Assembly (NCBI GenBank): GCA_021160885.1
Contig: JAGHBR010000445.1
Span: 1 to 10,116, forward strand
Direction of reading: 5' to 3'
From: Caldisericaceae bacterium
GTDB lineage: Bacteria > Calditrichota > Calditrichia > Calditrichales > Calditrichaceae
DNA: 10,116 bases
The stretch's first letter is position 1, and each line of letters starts with the position of its first letter. Both the position numbers and the translations under genes were made by a program. The notes below the pieces were generated by a model. It made no database searches. It was given only the letters and a program-made list of their open reading frames with translations, and was not told where the DNA came from. Positions 5,832 to 10,116 of the stretch are shown piece after piece.

Positions 5832-8800
5832 CTATTCAGTCACCTGCTTTTTGTTGAACAAAAACTGCAGCGCTTGTTGCATGAGTTGATTACGGATTTT
5901 GGAGTCTAAAACGGACTCGATGGGAAAGCCCAGAGCAATGCTACGAAAAACGCCCTTAAAAGCCACGCCAGCGCTAAAGCCATTCTCAGAGTAACGCAAA
6001 CAAGTCCAGGCGTCGCTCATGGGGTAAATGGCATCGGGTGATTCTACCTGGTAAATCTGCGGGTGGTAATTTGTGTTGAATTTAAATTCTGGCAGATCAA
6101 AAATAGTATCGCGCAAGGCAGGTTTTACGCTTCCAAGACGGGAAGCATGGTCAACAGCTTTTTCAATGCGCAGCCACTTTTTGGCGAATAGTATATCGTG
6201 TGGATCGCGATGTGAAAGCAAATCGCTACCCAGATAGGCACCGGAAACAAGGAGTCCATTACCGTGAGCCAGATAATTTTGCAAAACGTGTTGTAATTTA
6301 ACCGGAAATGTGGCAAAAGTGGAATCGTTAAACTGTTGGTTTGTAGTGAATGGCCAGGGCGTTCGTTTTTCTTCTCCCAAAATCAAATCTATTACGGGAT
6401 ACTGTGTGGGATTTAACAAACCATCCATCACCGCCTCGTCGCTGCAGGAAACAAAATTAAACCCAGCGGCTTTAATCGCTCTGCCATGTTCATAAGTAAA
6501 ATCGAACGTATTACCCGGAACAATGCGCGTTTCGAAATCGGCAAAACTTGCCCCAAAACCGGGGGCATCATTTGTTACAAAACGGTTGTTCATATTCATA
6601 TTGAATTGAAATCCCGTAAAACTTACATCGTAGCGATCGGGTACACCGTTATCCAGCCAGCCTAAAAAGCCGCCAATGGAATCGACCTGAAAATAAGTAG
6701 GGCCACAAATACGGTCAAAGCCATTGACGATTAAAATTGTAGGCGCTGATTGCGGGTTCCTGTAAACAGACAATATTTCAGAAGGAAAGCTTTTACCACC
6801 GGCATTGAGGGCACACACTTTAAAGCTGTAAATTTTGCCGGGTTTTACATTCGGGATTACCACAGAAGTGTCCCGAACTAACCTGCCATTATCGAATCCG
6901 CCGCTGTCAATGCGCGTGTAAACGATGTAAGCTTCCGGCCAGGCGCTTGGTTCCAGCCGGTCTGCTTGTGGCTTCCAGCTTAGTACAACGCGCTTCAAAG
7001 AATCGAATTCGGCTTTAAAATGCGTGACTGGTAACGGTTGTACAACAAAAGGCTGTTGATAGCGGGAATTGATGAATTTTAACATGGCCTTGTAAATGGA
7101 ACGGCTGACCGCAAAGCGGAAACGCGGATCCAAAGCCAGTTGCATATCCCGAAAATTTTGATGGGAAAGCAGTTCCAGAAGGGCAGCCGGCATATTGGGG
7201 CGGAAGCTTTCACTGTATTGCGCATTGAGCAATGCCCGCCGTTGCCAGGTTGAATCGAATTGGGCACGAATATCCTGTACAATTTGCGTTTGCAAAATAT
7301 CGGCAAAATCCCGATTGGCCAGACGAGAAACCCCATCTGGAAAAACCTTTTGCGTATCGGCGTCAAGAATGCTGTAAATAGCCAATGTGCCAATGGTACT
7401 GTCGTTATTGGTAATGCCAGCATCGGTGTGAAAGGCAAGCGATAAATCAATCGGAATTTTCAAACCTTCCACCTGCCGATTACGATTAGGACCAAAAGGT
7501 TTGCCATAAAGATAATTCGCATATTCCGGACGACTCATATAATCATCTTTGTAGTCATTGGAATCGGCATGCAGATTGTAAACCAGGGTGTCCGGCATGC
7601 CGGCAAACTGCAGATAGTACCTGGCGCCTTCCACAAAGCGCGGGCGACTGCTGGTCACACCTTCTCTGGCAATAATGCCCATTCCTCCGCCAAAGCGAAC
7701 AGCGTCGGCAGTGACCAATTTGCCTGCCTGCCTGCTCTGGTTACTTAAAACCACGCTACCAGAGTCCGGATGCAATCCCCGGCGGAATTTAAAAGTTCCC
7801 AGATAAATCCAGGTATTTCCGCCAATGGTTTGATTTACTTTGAAATTGCTCTGACCGCCGAGATGGCGCACGGTGTAATCAGCATCGGTCACAGCACTTG
7901 AATCCCTGTGATATGAAATGTACACTGCGTAATAGCCAGTTTTGGGGATGACGGGACTCCATTGTACAAATGCTGAAGGCGCCGTGTCGCTTAAAACAAA
8001 TCGGTAGGTCCCTTGCTGAAAAGGATTCTGCCCGGAATGGTAAGGAGGATGTCCAATGGCAAACCCCTGGTCGTCACCGGTTTGAAAAAAGTGCAGGTTA
8101 TCTTTGACCGTTTCGGCGTAATAGCGTCCGGAAGGTGGCGTGGAATCATTGTCTACAATCACCTCATTGGTCTGAATATCACGTTCGCGGGGTAAAAAGA
8201 CCTGAGCGCCTGCATTTTCCAGCATGGGCGCCAGGTAGGGCAGTACAAAGGCAGTTGGCAAAAGGTCTTCCACGGTTTCAAAAAGACGTGGCCGTTGCCA
8301 TTCCCAGCGTCCTACTTTATTATTAAAATACCAGCCATGGCTATTCCACAAAACAATATTTCGGCCAAATAGCCCTTGCCTGATTTGCCATTCCTCACCT
8401 GGTCTTACAACAGGTTCAGGACGAAGATGTGGCTTAGGTAGTCTATTTTTATCCAAGGGCAGCAGTTGTTTCCGGAAGAAATTAGGGATCAGTTCTTCGA
8501 TTGGAGTTTCTAGAGAAAAAATAGTCACTTTAAACGATTTGAATTTTCGTCCTAAAAGGGCAGTAATTGATTCGTAAACTTGCCGAACATTCTTTTCACG
8601 AAAAGGAATGTAAGAGAATGATTTGTTTAAATAAATGTGAATTGTTTTGGCCTGTTCATCCACTTTAACACTATCGATGCGTGTTCCGGGAAATATTTTT
8701 ACAGGAATTTCGGTTTGACTGGCGTACTGTAAAAATTTTTCCACTTTTTTATGTACCTTAATTTCATTTTTGCTTAAGCCGGTGTAATCATAACCTGGAA

Positions 8801-8873
8801 TCCGTTTAACTAATTGGGGTTGACAGCCAAAGAAGATTAGTATTGAAATGGCAGCTAAAATTTTACGCTTCAT
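5832..8873 (-). CDS. Amidase_3-type lipoprotein with inserted golvesin/Xly domain ('xanthan lyase'-like), 1013 aa
   Basis: A predicted envelope lipoprotein: signal peptide with a loose lipobox FFGC giving Cys17. Residues about 55-130 form an alpha/beta domain I cannot name with confidence. An N-acetylmuramoyl-L-alanine amidase (Amidase_3) fold follows. Likely zinc ligands are His179 (SHG), Glu202 (VEDLL) and His482 (FHTDAG), and Glu567 in ALLELLSH is the likely catalytic residue, so peptidoglycan hydrolysis is plausible. Between PRERD (228-232) and His482 sits a roughly 250-residue insertion containing a golvesin/Xly CBD-like beta domain (about 250-398). A fibronectin type III domain (about 615-705) leads to a C-terminal alpha/beta domain (about 710-1008) beginning PTILIVNGFDR. 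Databases often name relatives 'xanthan lyase', which is not justified here. GGAG precedes ATG 8873 at good spacing. The gene appears monocistronic. Confidence 0.85.
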   Translation of the reverse strand: MKRKILAAISILIFFGCQPQLVKRIPGYDYTGLSKNEIKVHKKVEKFLQYASQTEIPVKIFPGTRIDSVKVDEQAKTIHIYLNKSFSYIPFREKNVRQVYESITALLGRKFKSFKVTIFSLETPIEELIPNFFRKQLLPLDKNRLPKPHLRPEPVVRPGEEWQIRQGLFGRNIVLWNSHGWYFNNKVGRWEWQRPRLFETVEDLLPTAFVLPYLAPMLENAGAQVFLPRERDIQTNEVIVDNDSTPPSGRYYAETVKDNLHFFQTGDDQGFAIGHPPYHSGQNPFQQGTYRFVLSDTAPSAFVQWSPVIPKTGYYAVYISYHRDSSAVTDADYTVRHLGGQSNFKVNQTIGGNTWIYLGTFKFRRGLHPDSGSVVLSNQSRQAGKLVTADAVRFGGGMGIIAREGVTSSRPRFVEGARYYLQFAGMPDTLVYNLHADSNDYKDDYMSRPEYANYLYGKPFGPNRNRQVEGLKIPIDLSLAFHTDAGITNNDSTIGTLAIYSILDADTQKVFPDGVSRLANRDFADILQTQIVQDIRAQFDSTWQRRALLNAQYSESFRPNMPAALLELLSHQNFRDMQLALDPRFRFAVSRSIYKAMLKFINSRYQQPFVVQPLPVTHFKAEFDSLKRVVLSWKPQADRLEPSAWPEAYIVYTRIDSGGFDNGRLVRDTSVVIPNVKPGKIYSFKVCALNAGGKSFPSEILSVYRNPQSAPTILIVNGFDRICGPTYFQVDSIGGFLGWLDNGVPDRYDVSFTGFQFNMNMNNRFVTNDAPGFGASFADFETRIVPGNTFDFTYEHGRAIKAAGFNFVSCSDEAVMDGLLNPTQYPVIDLILGEEKRTPWPFTTNQQFNDSTFATFPVKLQHVLQNYLAHGNGLLVSGAYLGSDLLSHRDPHDILFAKKWLRIEKAVDHASRLGSVKPALRDTIFDLPEFKFNTNYHPQIYQVESPDAIYPMSDAWTCLRYSENGFSAGVAFKGVFRSIALGFPIESVLDSKIRNQLMQQALQFLFNKKQVTE

Positions 8874-8944
8874 TTTGTCTCCACGATAATTTTTTCTTGC
8901 AACCTAACAGATTTTTTTTATATTCTTTATAAGTTTAAAATTTC

Positions 8945-8999
8945 TATTTAATCGTTTTTATTTAATCATCTGGTTTTTGTAGTATTCTATTATTTAATC
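8945..8999. promoter_or_regulatory. triple TATTTAATC direct repeat in divergent intergenic region
   Basis: The 9-mer TATTTAATC occurs exactly at 8945-8953, 8959-8967 and 8991-8999, with start-to-start distances of 14 and 32 bp. It lies in the 176-bp AT-rich gap (8874-9049) between two divergently transcribed genes, where an operator would control one or both. AT-richness makes chance repetition possible. Several TATAAA-like boxes occur near 8917-8931 on the minus strand, but none has a convincing -35, so no promoter is specified. Confidence 0.35.
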
Positions 9000-9030
9000 A
9001 AATTCAAGACAAATTTTTTTGGTTGAAAAA

Positions 9031-9051
9031 ATGAAAGAAAGATTCTTTCAT
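9031..9051 (+). promoter_or_regulatory. hairpin covering the start region of the UPF0158 gene
   Basis: ATGAAAGAA (9031-9039) and TTCTTTCAT (9043-9051) form a perfect 9-bp stem with a 3-base loop. The stem takes in the purine-rich stretch that is the only Shine-Dalgarno-like sequence and the first two bases of the ATG at 9050. It could limit initiation. Confidence 0.4.
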
Positions 9052-9529
9052 GTTAGAACTGCCCGTAAATTTAGATGAATTGGCCTTTGTATTGCACCGC
9101 GGACCGGAATTACATGCGGAGTGCTTTCTTGATTGTGAGACAGGAGAGATTATTTACATTCCTACGGATACTTCTGCGCTCAACGCCATGTTTCAATCAA
9201 TCTTTGAACCCGAAAGGTTAAACGTAGAAGCCCTGGCCAGGGACATCACACGCAAGGATACAGCCTTAAAATATATTCCGGATAATTTTTCGCAAGTTGT
9301 TTTTGAATTAATGACCAGTTTTATTGAATCAACTTCCTTTCCGGCTTACCTGCAAAAAAAGTTAGAAAAAGCTATTCAGAGCAAGGGAGGCTATTCCGAA
9401 TTTCACTCGATTTTGAAAGGCGCGCCAAAATTTCATAAAAAATTTATTAATTTCAAAGATGAATTTTTTGTTTGCAAAGCAATAGAATGGTTGAAGGAAA
9501 ATAATATTTTAATTCAATCCAGGGAATGA
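9050..9529 (+). CDS. UPF0158-family protein, 159 aa
   Basis: A small soluble protein of uncharacterised family UPF0158. The family pattern is visible in order: an N-terminal strand with a FLDCETGEII turn (26-35), IPDNF (76-80), an aromatic/acidic helix around FELMTSFIE (85-93), the KAIQSKGGYSEFHSIL region (107-122) that corresponds to the family's 'gkGAFrrFk' helix-turn, and a closing AIEWLKENNI (144-153). No catalytic motif is known for the family, so no function is offered. ATG 9050 is effectively fixed, since an in-frame TGA sits at 9032-9034 and the next Met is residue 47. The start lies in a hairpin and lacks a strong Shine-Dalgarno. Its 3' end overlaps the convergent neighbour by 16 bp. 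Confidence 0.78.
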   Translation: MLELPVNLDELAFVLHRGPELHAECFLDCETGEIIYIPTDTSALNAMFQSIFEPERLNVEALARDITRKDTALKYIPDNFSQVVFELMTSFIESTSFPAYLQKKLEKAIQSKGGYSEFHSILKGAPKFHKKFINFKDEFFVCKAIEWLKENNILIQSRE

Positions 9530-10116
9530 TATTTTTTAATCTTTGGGAAAAAACGGTTCACCTGCCTCTGATATTGACGGTATGAATCTCCAAATTGTTT
9601 TACCATTCGCTTCTCTTCTAAGATGGAACCAATCCAAAAATAAATAATCAGCCAGATTAATAATAGTAAATTAAAAACAGTTATCCGAGGTTCAAAAAGG
9701 AAGATCAGTATGGTAAAAAAATACAATGGATGGCGTATGTAAGCAAAGGCAACATGAGTGTAAAATTCGGGCGTCTCCAGTTCTACTTTATTCGACTTGT
9801 TTTTGAAATACTGAATAATTTGTGCCAGGCCTAAAAACTCTTTTAAATTGAATGAACGTGCCGTCCAGATGAAATCAATGAGACCTGCCAGTTGAACAAT
9901 TCGAAAAAACCAGTATAAAATGCCTTTAACTTCCCATAAAACCTGAGAGGAGCGTGGTACGTATTTTATCATGACAAAAAAGAGCGTTGTTTGGACAATC
10001 GTGGAGGTCAGACGATAAAAAGGCTTTAAGTTGTGGGAAATGGTTTGCAAACCAGCCTTTTGCACGTTGGGCAGCAAAAAACTGTGCATTAACGAATAAA
10101 TAGTAAAGGCTAAAAT
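9514..10116 (-). CDS. membrane methyltransferase of ICMT/NnrU/MddA-like type, 5' end cut by right edge
   Basis: A polytopic membrane protein of the isoprenylcysteine carboxyl methyltransferase/PEMT-like superfamily, SAM-dependent enzymes acting on small thiols, lipids or isoprenoids. The signature near the C-terminus is clear: YIRHPLYF (visible residues 126-133) followed by a long hydrophobic hairpin, then LEEKRMVKQFGDSYRQY (166-182) and a basic end. About five hydrophobic segments are seen. The first ATG is at 10089, but the frame is open upstream to the edge and reads ILAFTIYSLMHS, matching the first helix with its conserved 'HS' in NnrU and methanethiol S-methyltransferase-like proteins. 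I therefore take the gene as 5'-truncated. Two hundred residues are visible. The choice among ICMT, NnrU and MddA substrates is open. Confidence 0.75.
   Translation of the reverse strand: MLAFTIYSLMHSFLLPNVQKAGLQTISHNLKPFYRLTSTIVQTTLFFVMIKYVPRSSQVLWEVKGILYWFFRIVQLAGLIDFIWTARSFNLKEFLGLAQIIQYFKNKSNKVELETPEFYTHVAFAYIRHPLYFFTILIFLFEPRITVFNLLLLIWLIIYFWIGSILEEKRMVKQFGDSYRQYQRQVNRFFPKIKKYHSLD

Noticed and set aside
5645..5857. 70-residue plus-strand reading frame
   Set aside because: It overlaps the 3' end of the amidase gene, runs through the two hairpins, has no RBS and a Cys/Trp-rich composition unlike a real protein.
5832..8873. Naming the large protein xanthan lyase
   Set aside because: The catalytic residues seen are those of an Amidase_3 zinc amidase; the name in databases derives from the shared golvesin/Xly binding-like domain.
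9031..9078. 15-codon ORF starting MKERFFH as a stand-alone gene
   Set aside because: Too short and out of frame with the UPF0158 gene; considered only as a possible translational leader.

Overview
The window looks like a chromosomal stretch from a Gram-negative bacterium of the FCB group. The main support is a very large lipoprotein that combines an Amidase_3-type cell-wall hydrolase with a golvesin/Xly-type carbohydrate-binding-like domain, a combination typical of Bacteroidota and relatives. Moderate G+C in most genes, AT-rich intergenic DNA and a branched-chain-type acyl-CoA dehydrogenase fit with this. A Calditrichota-like source (e.g. Caldithrix) is my guess from overall character and is not proven here. 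I see no rRNA, tRNA, CRISPR array, prophage or transposase gene.

Layout, left to right. At the left edge the first 15 codons of a minus-strand gene are visible, preceded by copy 1 of a small MITE-like inverted-repeat element (51-151). Diverging from it is a two-gene operon (341-1937): a soluble sensor histidine kinase with no recognisable sensor domain, overlapping by 8 bp an RsbW/anti-sigma-type ATPase with an unusually long insertion. A monocistronic short/branched-chain acyl-CoA dehydrogenase follows (2055-3212). After a poor 290-bp gap that may hold gene debris comes a minus-strand operon (5408 to 3503) of an ArnT/PMT-like GT-C glycosyltransferase and a GtrA-family membrane protein, probably for lipid-linked sugar transfer to the envelope. 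The 423-bp gap 5409-5831 holds the glycosyltransferase promoter candidate, copy 2 of the MITE-like element and two hairpins.

The largest gene (8873 to 5832, minus) encodes the 1013-residue amidase/golvesin lipoprotein. An AT-rich divergent intergenic region (8874-9049) with three copies of TATTTAATC separates it from a UPF0158-family gene, whose start codon sits in a perfect 9-bp hairpin. That gene converges, with a 16-bp overlap, on a membrane methyltransferase of the ICMT/NnrU/MddA-like type that runs off the right edge.

Functional themes are signalling by partner-switch-like ATPases, envelope glycosylation and peptidoglycan hydrolysis, plus one acyl-CoA oxidation gene. The strongest non-coding signal is the pair of related terminal-inverted-repeat elements. 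One of them supplies the likely ribosome binding site of the left-edge gene, and the other contains a motif matching the Neisseria dRS3 pattern ATTCCC-N8-GGGAAT.
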